DNA from: Ornithodoros turicata
Lineage: Eukaryota > Arthropoda > Arachnida > Ixodida > Argasidae
Direction of reading: 5' to 3'
Assembly: GCF_037126465.1 (NCBI RefSeq)
Contig: NC_088201.1
Span: 132,708,052-132,772,051 of the forward strand
DNA: 64,000 nt
Shown one piece after another: positions 45,311 to 57,470 of this stretch. The notes beneath the pieces are model-generated. The model was not told where the DNA came from and made no database searches. It was given only the letters and a program-made list of their open reading frames with translations. Both the position numbers and the translations under genes were made by a program. Position 1 is the first letter of the stretch. Each line of letters starts with the position of its first letter.

Positions 45311-46820
45311 AATCCACATTGTTCAGGAAGGCAAAACCAACTGTGCTCTGCAAATTCCAAGACAGCTGTGTTATATCGATAGGATTTTTTCAGCAACAGT
45401 TTCTTACCCAAAGTCAATTGCCAAGTGTCCGCACATGTAGTGTATTTTTGAGTGCACTGTCCTCTCCTCATTCATGTAGACTATCGTTCAGTAATTTGGC
45501 TTCCATACAGTAGGTTGAACTGTAGGTTGCACCATAAACCTGATCAGTCATTTGCAGGAGTCCCAATTGGAACTCAGAGAACACAGAACTCTCGACCACC
45601 GATAACCTATTGTGACTCTTGTACGTTCATGAGCACATTCTTGTCAAGTCTTGTGCAGAATACTGTCGATGTTACAGCGATGTCGAGAATTTGCAATAAC
45701 TTGTCGCCATGACCTAGATATCTGCATGTGCAGAGCAGTGGAGAGAAAGGTCAGAAAAAAATCTTGTTCAAATGCCCGCTGGGTGATTCCACCGAAAATC
45801 AGCCAAGCATGGAACCTCGACATCGTGGATCTCCTCGTAAAAAAATGTGTTACCGCATCGCAAATGATGAAAAAAGACCGTAAAAGAAACTTCCATATTA
45901 TAACCGTTCTCGAAGGAGAGGAGGAGAAAGAAATGCGGTGTATTCTCGCCTGGTCGTTTCGGCCTACTTTGAGCGCTTCCCAAGCGGCAGTGGTGGGCCG
46001 CACGCAGTTAATTTTTTTTTCCTGCTGATCCTCTGGCAGGCGGACAATAGACTGACAGCTTCTTACTGGTTTGGCGCAAATAGCCGCTATTTGAAAAAAA
46101 TGCAAAACTTGGGTGAGAGCCTTAAAATGGCTGCACTTTAAACGTTCTGCCGCGCAGCCCATTTATGGCACAGACATGTAACACACACCGTCGTTGTGTT
46201 CGTCGTTAAAAGCTCTTTCTGTTGGTACAAAATTATCATGATTGCCTCAGCGCATCGCATCCATATTGCCCTGAAAACAGAAGCGGTTTCATAAAATTGG
46301 CAGATTTAGCACGCGTCTGACCCAAAAACCCCACCAAAAACATGCCTCGAGTTTTTTATATGTTACGCAGAAATCCGATCCCCGCACACTTACAAAAAAT
46401 CGTGATTCGTTCTTGATTGTGCTTCACGCGGCAATCTTTTAAATGAACGCAAGGTAGCGCCCTACGGGGTCGCTCGCCGGGAACCCCCCAGCGCTGAATT
46501 CGTGCGCGCGCTGACTGAAAGCGGTTGATATCTGTAAAATAATTTTAGGAGGCAACGTGAACAATTTCCCGTTGCGCTTCGTATAGTGGCCTATATGAAC
46601 AGAGTAAATACTTGGTGCCGTGCTAAAACCGCCTACGTATGAATTGCGCTGAACGTAGCTTTCCAAAGCACAGTCCACCGCGTTCCTATGCGTCGCCAAG
46701 ACCACTGCTAATCTCACTGTGTCTCCGAAAAAGCGTTTGGACACTTCCTCGGGTGACCTTGCACTTCGACAGCAGTCGACGTCACGGCTGTGGGAGCCTG
46801 TACCCTTCCTTCAACCCACG
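45311..46820. other. No recognised gene
   Basis: The longest frames (45644-46162 minus, 45651-46028 plus) overlap on opposite strands and have no domain I recognise. Confidence 0.4.
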
Positions 46821-46822
46821 CC

Positions 46823-48205
46823 TTTGGAGCCCTATTCGCCTCGAGATCAAACAATGCTGCCACCATGCGGCAGCTCCGTGAACTGCCCCTAGTGGGGATG
46901 CGTGGCCTGAGCCGGTACTTTCGCTGTGGTCATCGTGCTCGAAAGCATGCTTGGAAGGTTGAGTTTCTGGACATTTGAGCTTTTAACGTCGCTTCAAGAT
47001 GAGTGAAGATGACTTAGTGGAAACTTTTTGAACTATTCTGGTTCCCTGCACTAGAGTGCTTAGCAGGGAAGAAAACTACAGAACGTGCATATGTTCCGGT
47101 ATGCGGATTCCACTCGGCCTTTGTTATATTATATTTGTCGCTGCGGTTCCGTGTGTCAAACAAAATGTACCGAGAGCTAAGGTCAATGTTGTAGCAGTTT
47201 TTTTTTATCATAAGTATAACGATGTCACAGTTATTTATAGAATGGTTTCTCTGCTGGCCGTTCAAAGTTACTTCATAATGCTCAGTTATGGTATTCTACG
47301 CGAGCTGGACACAAGGTGCATCGAATGTATGAATACATGTATGATATGGAGGTTTTGAAATATGTGAATTTCAAGCTTTCATCTCATTTCATCTGACCGT
47401 ATGACATACCTGATCATTGGAAAACACGCATTCAAGGTAAAATGCCACCATCCCCGAACGTTCTCTGTAAGACACACGTGTTTTGTGGTGCATGAAGCAC
47501 GTGTGCAACAGCGAATTTCAGAATATACCTGCCGCTGGAACAAAAAACTTAGTTTGTATAGTAGCTATTCCCTGATCAGTAGCGCCCCACACAAAGCCAA
47601 CTCCACCACAGAGGTGTGGTCATCTTGTAACATATTTTAGCAGCGTCTAATGAATGCCTGCACAGGAGACGAATCAAACCTCAACCCTCCCCCATACTCG
47701 CACGACCTGAATAACCACCGCTATTATACGACGCAAAAATTATAGCGAAGGGCTTCAGTACTTATTGGGCTATTCTGGCCTTATATTAGTACATTCTTGC
47801 ACAATTGTACATTTAGATTTCCAAGACCAGTGGAGATAGGAATGTTGAGTTCTTTTTTCTTTTTTAATCCTTGTTGTTCCCAAAAGACAAAAACAAAATC
47901 TCGCTTGGAACAAAGGAGACTGTGTCTCCTTTCAAACGCACACAGGTGATTTTCTTTTCACAACTTCGCGACTTCAATGTTTCGCAGTGCAGCATTTTTG
48001 GTCAACTTTCGTACCTTATCAGCGTTCTAAGTAACGCATTTCATCACATCCGGAACATGTGAGGCACTGACAGCGGCATTTCATTCAAAAGCACTGCGAC
48101 ACCCGCGTAGAAAAGCCTGCGTCTGCTTCGCCGGATCGCGCCGGATCCCCCACTAGAGCTCCGCCGCAGCGCCACCTACAGTTCGATCTCGAGGCGAATA
48201 TCACG
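46823..48205. repeat. Inverted-repeat pair, possible old element
   Basis: 46823-46905 resembles the reverse complement of about 48120-48205, sharing ATTCGCCTCGAGATC, TGCGGC and CTAGTGGGGAT. The 1.3 kb between carries short frames only (47056-47358 plus and others) and no recognised domain. Confidence 0.5.
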
Positions 48206-48306
48206 TGTTCACATGACCCAAATGACAATTTTGACTCAAAAAGTGTATGTGTACTTCCAATTAATTCCCCCTTACCTGCACCGCTCGGACAACAGCACAA
48301 CCTCGT

Positions 48307-48544
48307 TGTTGAGTTTGGGAAGATTGAGACTTCGTTGCTCACGATGAACTCGAACTTTATTGCTTTCTGGACTACATATGTCTGTTCTGCAAGAAGGGAT
48401 ACAGCCGACTGCGCATCAGAGTGAACGCATCGCGTGATCTCCGAAACCAGAGAACACGCGCTTCCCCGCGATACATGATCTTCTCGCGCCAAAGCGGCGC
48501 CGTCGCACCTGGCTGAATCATACACCACGCAACAATACACAACA
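48307..48544 (-). mobile_element. 3' LTR of a Ty3/gypsy element (238 bp)
   Basis: On the minus strand it starts TGTTGTGTATTG directly after the polypurine tract and ends CCCAAACTCAACA, giving TG...CA ends. It contains AATAAA (AGCAATAAAGTTC) about 56 bases before its end. No 5' LTR is in the window. Confidence 0.75.
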
Positions 48545-48557
48545 CCCCTTCCCCCTA
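48545..48557 (-). promoter_or_regulatory. Polypurine tract
   Basis: AGGGGGAAGGGG on the minus strand lies directly upstream of the LTR's TG and overlaps the end of the pol frame. This is the standard plus-strand primer site. Confidence 0.75.
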
Positions 48558-50285
48558 GCTGACAAAATCGTCCAAATATCGCGGACGTGTGATCATTCGG
48601 CGTGGTCGTGTAGAGATAGGACCACTAAGTTGCGGTGAAGACGCACTGGCTTCTGGAACAGCTGGGGAACTAGCTGGTGCTTGATCAATTTGAATAGATG
48701 TAGGTGTTACAAGTCCTTGTGGGACACAGTCGCCCGTAGAAACATCAGTCGGGTTCTCAACTGACTCTGGCAGTTCGTTGCTTGGTGTGGCGCGACCTCT
48801 CATTTGGTTTAGATGGCGTCGCACAACCCTGCCATCCTGAGTTATAACTCTGTACGACACAGGTCTAGTAGTCTTCTCAATTGTTGCAGGGATCCATGGC
48901 TGTCCATGGCCATAGTTTCGCACGTACACCGGGTCAGAGTCTTTAAAGGTCCTTACGGCTGATCTGGGAGTCTGCTTTTCCTCTACCTCCTGGCGTTTAC
49001 TTATTCCGTCTGGATGCAATCTGTCCAGACAAGTCTTCAACCTGCGTCGCATAAGGAGTTCGGCTGGACTAAAACCTGTTGATGAGTTTGGAGTGGTATG
49101 CTGATGCAAGAGGAAACGAGCAAGTCGTTGCTGCCAGCTGCCATCTACAATACGTTTCAACGAGTCCTTCATTGTTTGTACCATTCGTTCTGCCTGTCCG
49201 TTGCCTGCAGCGTGTTAGGGAGCCACGAGAATTTGCCTTATAGCGTTTCTCAGAAGGAATGTTTGGAAGTGAGCAGATGTGAACTGAGGTCCGCTGTCGC
49301 TGACCACAACATCTGGAATGCCATGCGTAGCGAAGATCTCCCGTAGTACGTTGACAGTAGCTTCGGCAGATGTAGATGGCATGAGCTCTAGCCACTTTGA
49401 GTAGGCGTCAACTACTAGGAGGAATGATTGTTCATGGAACGGACCAGCAAAGTCCACGTGAAGACGAGACCATGGAGAGTGTGGGACCTCCCAACGATGT
49501 ATTGGCGCACCTGGTGGTGCATGCCTCGTGGATTGGCATTCGGTGCAACTCTTGACAGACTTCGATGTCCTCATCGATCTTCGGCCACCATACGTACGAC
49601 CGAGCAAGGGCTTTCATGTTTCCAATCCCTGGATCCAATTTCAATCACTGCTCGTCTAACACTCGCTGTTGACCCTCTTTGGGAATTATTACTCTGTTTC
49701 CCCACAAGAGGCAGTTCTTATGAGCAGATAACTCATAGCGTTTCGACCAGAATGTCTTGAACTCATCTGCACATTTGTCATCTGGCCAACCCTTCCACAC
49801 CCAGTTGAGAACGCGGGAAAGTAGAGGATCGTGTATAGTCATGCTTGCAATGTCTTTCGCGTGAAGCGGTGGACTGGCCAGCTCTTCGGTGAACAGCACT
49901 TCAGCCTAACATTGGTATAGCTTCGTCTTTGACGGGAAGTGGCAAGCGGCTTAGAGCATCTGCATTAGCGATTTTCTTCCCAGGTCGATGAACAAGCTCA
50001 AACTCGTAAGCGTTTAGCATCTGAGACCAACGAAGCATTCTTGGTGAGATTATCATCGAAGTGGGCTTGTGAATATTCCCAGAAGGGGTTGATGGTCAGT
50101 CACAATTGTAAATGCACCTCCATAGATAAAATGATGAAACTTCTTTACTCCGGCGATAATGGAGAGAGCTTCACGGTCGATTTGTGCGTAGTTACGCTCT
50201 GTAGTTGTCAACGTGCGTGAAGAGAATGCAACTGGAGCTTCGCGTCCATCTGGCTGTTGCTGACTTAGTACAGCCCCTACACAAT
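48555..50285 (-). pseudogene. Ty3/gypsy pol relic (RNase H-integrase)
   Basis: Order on the minus strand: RNase H end (VGAVLSQQQPDG, DREALSIIAG, TDHQPLL; then, after a frame change, LRWSQMLNAYEFEL and ADALSRLP), linker, and integrase. The integrase zinc region shows C-x2-C (CTECQS), and the core shows D in LHVDFAGPF, D in VVSDSGPQFTS and E in NGQAERMVQTMK. A C-terminal domain follows (FKDSDPVYVRNYG) and the frame ends RYLDDFVS. Breaks include a TAG near 49911, a TGA near 49646, a frameshift near 49555, and TAA at 49217-49215 just before HAAGNGQAER. The 5' part stops abruptly at the satellite boundary. Confidence 0.88.
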
Positions 50286-51385
50286 AAGTAAGAAGAATAG
50301 TGAATTGAGGATTTTAATGTTAAAATCTGTAACGCAATTTTCAATTTTGAGGTCCACGATTTATTGAATGTAAATGCGTAACCAACACTGTTGAGATTGT
50401 GGCAGTACTGTTGAAATGCGAGCGGGCTCGTAGGCTCGGCAGACTGTCGTGGTTGTCGTCGTTTATGCGCTCATCCACGGCGCTGCATCTCTTCCAAAGA
50501 CTTCCGTTCGATGTGCACCTGCGAACGTACTCCGTCAAGTAAGAAGAACAGTGAATTGAGGATTTTAATGTTAAAATCTGTAATGCAATTTTCAATTTTG
50601 TCGTGCACGATTTATTGAATGTAAATGCGTAACCAACACTGTTGATATTGTGGCTGTACTGTTGAAATGCGAGCGCGCTCGTAGGCTCGTCAGACTGTCG
50701 TGGTCATCGTCGTTTATGCGCTCATCCACGGCGCCGCATCTTTTCTAAAGACTTCCGTTCGATGTGCACCAGCGAACGTACTCCGTCAAGTAAGAAGAAT
50801 AGTGAATTCAGAATTTTAATGTTAAAATCTTTAATGGAATTTTATATTTTTACCTCCACAATTTATTGAATGGAAATGCGTAACCAACGCTGTTGATATT
50901 GTGGTTGTACTGTTGAAATGCGAGTGGGCTCGTAGGCGCGTCTGACTGTCGTGGTCGTCGTCGTTTATGCGCTCATCCACGGCGCCGCATCTCTTCCAAA
51001 AAGTTCCGTTCGATGTGCAGGATTTTAATGTGAAAATCTGTAACGCAATTTTCAATTTTGAGGTCCAGGATTTATTGAATGTAAATGCGTAACCAACGCT
51101 GTTCATATTGTGGCTGTACTGTTGAAATGCGAGCGGGCTCGTAGGCTCGTCAGACTGTCGTGGTCGTCGTCGTTTATGCGCTCATCCACGGCGCCGCATC
51201 TCTTCCAAAGACTTCCGTTCGATGTGCATGTGCGAACGTACTCCGTGAAGTAAGAAGAATAGTGAATTCAGAATTTTAATGTTAAAATCTTTATTGAAAT
51301 TTTATATTTTTACCTCCACGATTTATTGAATGTAAATGCGTAACTAACGCTGTTGATATTGTGGCTGTACTGTTGAAATGCGAGC
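50286..51385 (-). repeat. 250-bp satellite array, inverted orientation
   Basis: About 4.5 units are present (equivalent points 50287, 50538, 50788, 51249; one unit near 51017 is shortened). Each contains ATTTATTGAATGTAAATGCG, GTCGTTTATGCGCTCATCCA and ACGTACTCCGTCAAGTAAGA. It is the reverse complement of the units at 59467-61172. The left edge truncates the gypsy relic. Confidence 0.88.
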
Positions 51386-53010
51386 GGGCTCACTGATCTC
51401 GATTGTAAAAGGCTGGATCGCGGATAGGGAGCGCGAGCGTGAAGAAACCGGCCGCCATCTTTCTGTACCCACAACAGTCGCCGCAGCGATCATGGCAACT
51501 TCTTGCAATTACGGTCTTACCAACCGTACTGGCAAGGTTACAGGGCCTAAATTTATACAGGTGAGTCACTCTTTATCGAGGAATAAATAGGCGTCCATTC
51601 TGTATATTTAGTTGACCATTATGAAGTGTTTTTTTGCCCAAAACGAGCACTGGATGCAGGCTGCTTGATCGCTCTTCCGACGTTCAATCGAGCACACTTG
51701 CATTTTACCCGGCGACAAATACGGTTTGAGTGCATAATATGCTTGAAAGAACACGTTACACTACACAGGTAGTGTTGTCATCAGTATATGTGCGAGCAGT
51801 CGAGCGCTTTTTTGCATGCATTGCTAGCATGGTACATGGTGTTCTCTGCGGAAGCAAGTGCCACATTCATTTCTTTGAATTACCTTCACGCACAAGTTCG
51901 GTATTACGTCGTAATGAGACCACGATTGTCACCTTTTTTCATATATTGGTATTGTTTTGTGCCTTGGTTTGATTTGTGACAAAGAATCCTACATAACGGT
52001 GGTGTGGCGCGACTTGAATAACGCCTTTGTGTCTGAGCTGTATCGTCAGCTTGTTATGATAGTAATAATTTGTAGCGTGTCGTGCTATTTGAAGCAGTTT
52101 TAAGGCAAAAGTGGTCTCTCAATACAGGTTTCGTCATGAGGGCTACCCAGTGAATAATCTGTGCAGTGTGATACGGCTGGGTGTACAGGTAAGTATCACG
52201 TTCCTCATCCACTGGTTTCTACTTTACAGGAAGGAACAACCTCAGTGCACGCACTGTGGTTAGCCTCTCTCAGTTTTGCATATTTTCTTACATTTTCACA
52301 TCAGAAACACACCTTACACTTTAGGCTCCTTCACCCAGCAATATAACAATTAGAGATTATAATTCTTTTTAGAAGAGTTCCCCATATTCTTTTTAGAATA
52401 GTTTTTAATCTTTTTAATTTTTAGAAGATACAGGGATTGTAAACCATGTTTTAAACTGATGTTTTAACATTTGTCCAATGCATTTATTAAACAACATATT
52501 CATTTTTAACTGGTTGCACCCAAACCAATGTTCTGATGTATTATTTCCTTTGTTGTCGATGCACCATAAAAAATGGAATAATCATCATCAATGCAGGTTA
52601 CTTCACAGCTGCCTCGACATACTCAAGAAATGGGTGCAGAACCAGCGTAATGCCCACAAACTTTGACTACCACAGCATCTCCAGAAAGTAAAGGCATATG
52701 TGTCACATGGGATTTTTAAAGGCATTCACAGTATATAATACCTTGTGTGAACTGTTGTAGATCTAAGCAGGCTCTACAGTACACTCTCAGAAATTAAAAC
52801 TTGCAGGGAACTGTGATAATTGTTTCAGTTAATAGGCATGCACATATACGCTATAAGAAGAAAATTATTTATTGAGAATGCACTTTTCTGGCTACTCATG
52901 TTGTTTACATCTACTGTTGATCACATTCATTTATCACATATTATATTCTTATATGTTATTATTATATTATCACATATTCGATCACATTAAATTTAAAATT
53001 TAGCATATAT
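51386..53010 (+). repeat. Segmental duplication, copy 1
   Basis: This matches 55595-57135 closely. The similarity also includes the preceding satellite unit from about 51285. Copy 1 has about 150 bp (about 52716-52868) that copy 2 lacks. It contains the exon-like segment (51451-51560) and preserves the empty target site (52043-52054) of the SINE found in copy 2. Confidence 0.88.
51451..51560 (+). CDS. Possible first exon with YY1 motif and splice donor
   Basis: GCCGCCATCTT (51451-51461), a perfect YY1 motif in the orientation often seen near transcription starts, is followed by an ATG at 51492. A 23-codon frame (MATSCNYGLTNRTGKVTGPK and onward) ends exactly at a consensus donor, ACAG|GTGAGT, at 51560. 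The frame is conserved in copy 2, where the donor reads GG. Possible later exons (52128-52188 with GTAAGT donor, and after 52230 and 52600) do not join in a consistent phase. I do not recognise the protein. Confidence 0.35.
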
Positions 53011-53099
53011 GACAAAATATCAGGAGGGAATTTGCTATTCATTGCTCATTCCAACCTAAAATTGAGTGAATCAAAGAGTGACATTAAACGGTATTAATA
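53011..53099. other. Short spacer
   Basis: AT-rich; nothing recognised. Confidence 0.4.
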
Positions 53100-55340
53100 A
53101 CTTATTTATTTACACATGGTAAACAAGACTTTCGTGCACGAGACTGCACTTCTTCAGGTTACAAAAATATAAACATGGTACAGGCACATATATACAGTTG
53201 AAGGGGGAGTTCTGGCATGAGAGGGTAACAGGTTGATGGAAAGGATGCAAACACAGATAAAAATCAAAAGAACATAAATACAAAAGCAGGGGTATCAGAA
53301 GCGAAACATAACGCGAGCCCAAGGGCTTATACACAGGAAACGAGAACACTTGTTGATGACGTTCCAGGAATTAAGGATAAAAAGGGGGGGGGGGGGGGGG
53401 TTATGGCGACGGAATGAGGACACAGGTGCGGAGTACAAAGGTGACCAGTGGACCGTGAGAAAGTGAAGACGGAGGTGGTCTCAGGAGAGAGACAAACGAA
53501 GAAAATGTGGAAATTGGAGAGTTGTGTGTGTGTGTTTATCATCTTTTTTTATTTGAAAAATTATATTTACGGGTTCAATAATTGTAGTGGGCCTGCGTGG
53601 ATGTTCAAACCATGAGGCTTCAGAGACTGGAATTTTGCAATTAAAAAGGATTCGCGATTTTTGCGCTTCATGTCACTGTTATAACCCGATTCAAGGATAA
53701 CGATTTTGAGGTCTGTACCTAAAGCGTGTCCAGGAAGGTTAAAATGTGTAGAAACGGGTGTAGGATGGTTATTAACAATATCGGATTTATGGCCGTAAAA
53801 CCTTTCCCTCATGGTGTTCGAGGTTTCTCCAATATACTGAATACAACATTTAGTGCACATAATGAGGTTACGTTAAAAGAGTTGCAGTGCAATCCCTGTC
53901 GGATTTCGAAAATAAAAGAGTTTGAGGTGCTCGAGATAAATGTACATGGGCTAATGAAATGACATGTTTGGCAGCGTTTGTTACCACAAGGGGAACACCA
54001 AGGATTTGGTCGAGATAGACGGGATGAAACTAGTAAGTTACGAATGTTACGTGATCGACGGAATGTGATATTGGGGGGAGCAGGAAAAATTATTTTAAGT
54101 TTTTCGTCGCTGTGAAGTATGTTGAGATGGCGGGTGAAGATGGACCCTGCGCCACTCAGTGCTTTGTTATAGGCGGTAACGAAGGATAAGGGGTATTGTT
54201 GCTGCCGCGGTTCATGTGAAAGTAATTTATCCCGATCTAGAGATTTGCACGCGGAGAGAGCATTGTTTATAAGGTTGGGAGGGTAGTTTCGTTTTCTAAA
54301 ATCGTTGGACATTTCTTCAGCGCATGCCTCAAAATCTTCTGGGTTAGAGCATATGCGTTTTAGACGTGTGAATTGACCAAAGGGGATGTTCCTTTTCTGA
54401 GTATTAGGATGGTAGCTGTTAAAATGAAGGTACTGGCGTTTGTCAGTGGGTTTCTTGTATAGATTCGTGACCAGCTTACCAGACAGTATAGAGACGGTCA
54501 CGTCTAGAAAATTCACGGATGAGTGGGAAACATTACACGTGAACTTGATGGCCTGATGTACGGAGTTAAAATCCTCGAAAAGCGCAATTAAGGATGGTTC
54601 ATCACCCGACCATACGATGAAAATGTCGTCAATGTACGTTAAGAAGACTAAAGGTTTGATCGGTAAGGATGCTAATGTTTTTTCTTCGAATTGCCCCATG
54701 AAAAGATTCGCATAGTTGGGAGCCACGCGTGACCCCATTGCTGCACCTTGAATTTGGACAAAATGTTTTTCGTTAAATATAAAGTTGTTGTACATGAGCA
54801 CAAGCTAAAGGAGCGAGAGGACAGCTGATGCCTGGAGAACTTCAGACGGGAAAGATTCAAGAAAAACTTTCACCGCATCGAGACCCTCATCGTGAGGTAT
54901 GTTTGTATAAAGGGATGTAACATCCATAGTAGCCAAGATGACGTTGCTCAAATCGCTGTTCTGCTTATTAATCGAATCGACTTTGAGGAGAAAGTCATTG
55001 GTGTCTTTTACGTAACAGGGCAGAAGCGGAGGAACGTGTTTGATACAATGGTCTAAAAGGAGAGAAATGTTTTCGGTGGGTGTGTTTATTCCTGATATTA
55101 TAGGCCTGCCGGGGTTATTTTTCTTGTGTACCTTAATCAATAGGTAGAATGAACCTGGAGTAGCATTTTTGGGTCTAATGAACTCCGCAATGTTACGTGG
55201 AATAGAATCGTTAGTGATTAGCGCGCTGATCTTTTGGTTAATTGTGCGACAAAATAGTGGAGTGGGGTCAGAGTCAAGAGGCTTGTAGAACCTAGCATCA
55301 CTGAGGTGCTCATTTGCTTTGCTGACGTAGTTGTAATGTG
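53100..55340 (-). pseudogene. Second Penelope-like element (RT and GIY-YIG)
   Basis: On the minus strand the RT begins near 55335 and shows PGRPIISGINTPTENISLLL, then MDVTSLYTNIPHDEGL, then IQGAAMGSRVAPNYAN, then the active site TYIDDIFIVW. A Cys-rich linker (WCSPCGNKRCQTCHF) and a GIY-YIG nuclease (CCIQYIGETSNTMRERFYGH) follow. Breaks are TAG at 54807-54805 and a frameshift near 53860. The linker and RT resemble the Neptune/Poseidon group more than the element at 39.5 kb. A run of 18 G lies at about 53383-53400. The element separates the two copies of the segmental duplication. Confidence 0.88.
53130..53157 (-). ncRNA. Hammerhead-like core near the Penelope 3' end
   Basis: On the minus strand CTGAAGA (53157-53151), a 5-bp stem (53145-53149 with 53134-53138, GTGCA/TGCAC) and GAAA (53133-53130) follow in hammerhead order. 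No convincing stem III or cleavage-site U-H could be drawn, so this is weaker than the motif at 1145-1195. Confidence 0.45.
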
Positions 55341-55382
55341 CTAATTAGTATACTAAACACCCTGCTCGCCCACTAATAGACT

Positions 55383-55594
55383 TCCTCTGGTAATGACTCT
55401 TGCGAAGATTTCTGTTCGATGAGCACCTGCGAACGTACTTCGCCAAGTAAAAAGAATAGTGAATTCACGACTTTAATGTTAAAATCTTTAACGGAATTTT
55501 CTATTTTGACGTCCACGATTTATTGAATGTAAATGCGTAACTAACGCTGTTGATGTTGTGACTGTATTGTTGAAATACGAGCGTGCTCCACTGT
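55383..55594 (-). repeat. Single 250-bp satellite unit
   Basis: One unit of the same family as 50286-51385, in the same orientation, sits directly before duplication copy 2. Confidence 0.8.
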
Positions 55595-57135
55595 CGGGCT
55601 CACTGATCTCGATTGTAAAAGGCTGGATCGCGGATAGGGAGCGCGAGCGTGAAGAAACCGGCCGCCATCTTACGGTGCTCACAACAGTCGCCGCAGCGAT
55701 CATGGCAACTTCTTGCAATTACGGTCGTACCAACCGTACTGGCAAGGTTACAGGGCCTAAATTTATACAGGGGAGTCACTCTTTATCGAGGAATAAATAG
55801 GCGTTCATTCTGTATATTTAGTTGACCATTATGAAGTGTTTTTTTGTCCAAAACGAGCACTGGATGCAGGTTGCTTTATCGCTCTTCCGACGTTCAATCG
55901 AGCACACTTGCATTTTACCCGGCGGCAAATACAGTTTGAGTGCATAATATGCTTGAAAGAACACGTTACACTACACAGGTAGTGTTGTCATCAATATATG
56001 TGCGAGCACTCGAGCGCTTTTTTGCATGCATTGCTAGCATGGTACACGGTGTTCTCTGCGGAAGCAAGTGCTACATTCATTTCTTTGAGCTACCTTCACG
56101 CGCAAGTTCGGTATTACGTCATAATGAGACCACGATTGTCACCTTTTTTCATGTATTGGTATTGTTTTGTGCCTTGGTTTGATTTGTGACAAAGAATCCT
56201 ACGTAACGGTGGTGTGGCGCGACTTGAATAACGCCTTTGTCTGAGCTGTGTCGTCAGCTTGTCAAGATGTGGGTTCGATCCCTACAGCTGGCTAACCTTT
56301 TCAGTGACTTTCATCTTTCATCGTCAGCTTGTTACGATAGTAATAATTTGTAGCGTGTCGCGCTATTTGAAGCAGTTTTTAAGGCAAAAGTGGTCTCTCA
56401 ATACAGGTTTCGTCATGAGGGGCTACCCAGTGAATAATCTGTGTAGTGTGATACGGCTGGGTGTACAGGTAAGTGTCACGTTCCTCATCCACTGGTTTCT
56501 ACTTTACAGGAAGGAACAACCTCAGTGCACGCACTGTGGTTAGCCTCTCTCAGTTTTGCATAGTTTCTTACATGTTCACATCAGAAATACACCTTACACT
56601 TTAGGCTCCTTCACCCAGCAATATAATAATTAGAGATTATAATTCTTTTTAGAAGAGTTCCCCATATTCTTTTTAGAATAGTTTTTCATCTTTTTAATTT
56701 TTAGAAGATACACGGATTGTAAACCATGTTTTAAACTGATGTTTTAACATTTGTCCAATGCATTTATTAAACAACATATTCATTTTTAACTGGTTGCACC
56801 AAATCAATGTTCTGATGTATTATTTCCTTTGTTGTCGATGCACCATAAAAATTGGAATAATCATCATCAATGCAGGTTACTTCACAGCTGCCTCGACATA
56901 CTCAAGAAATGGGTGCAGAACCTGCGTAATGCCCACAAACTTTGACTACCACAGCACCTCCAGAAAGTAAAGGCATATGTGTCACGTGGGATTTTTTAAT
57001 TTTGAGAATGCACTTCTCTGGCTACTGGTGTTGTTTACATCTACTGTTGATCACATTCATTTATCACATATTATATTCTTATATATACTATTATGTTAAC
57101 ACATATTTGATCACATTAAATTCAAAATTCATCAG
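55595..57135 (+). repeat. Segmental duplication, copy 2
   Basis: This matches 51386-53010. It lacks about 150 bp present in copy 1 and has gained a 58-bp SINE. Its exon-like segment keeps the YY1 motif (55661-55671) and reading frame, but the donor is GG in place of GT at 55771-55772. Confidence 0.88.
56263..56320 (+). repeat. 58-bp truncated SINE with target duplication
   Basis: It contains the B-box GGGTTCGATCCC, then CTACAGCTGGCTAACC and the tail TTTCATCTTTCA. It is flanked by the perfect 12-bp repeat TCGTCAGCTTGT (56251-56262 and 56321-56332). Copy 1 has a single TCGTCAGCTTGT at 52043-52054. No A-box is present, so the copy is 5'-truncated. Confidence 0.9.
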
Positions 57136-57470
57136 TCCGTATTCACCAGCCGACTTGAACCATTGGTTTAGTGACGTCGGGTTTAAATCGATCACGTGAT
57201 CTCTCCGGCTATGAAGAGCGGTTGACCAAAGGATGACCACAACGCATGCGCACTATTGACATTGGCACGAGATGGTTGAGGGGAGGGAGAACGTAGCAGA
57301 CGACAGGATTGTGAAGAGGAAGGCTCCCGTTTTTTTATTTTTATTATGATGTTAACGGAAGAAAAGTTCAGGCGGCGCTGGCGCTGCTGCAGGTGGTTGC
57401 GGATCGGGGTGTCGGTAATCGGCGGTTATGCGTTATGCCTACCTCTGTATTTGTGAATGACAAGCTCTTG
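57136..57470 (+). promoter_or_regulatory. Promoter-like stretch
   Basis: GATCACGTGATC (57190-57201) is a 12-bp palindrome with a CACGTG E-box. CGCATGCGCA (57243-57252) resembles an NRF-1 site. The following bases are GC-rich and purine-rich. Downstream there is an open frame at 57476-57796. This is suggestive only. Confidence 0.3.

Noticed and set aside
45644..46162. 172-codon minus frame as a conserved protein
   Set aside because: An overlapping plus frame is equally open, no family is recognised and no splice or start context supports either.
48085..48540. 151-codon minus-strand frame as a gene
   Set aside because: It lies across the LTR and its flank and has no domain.
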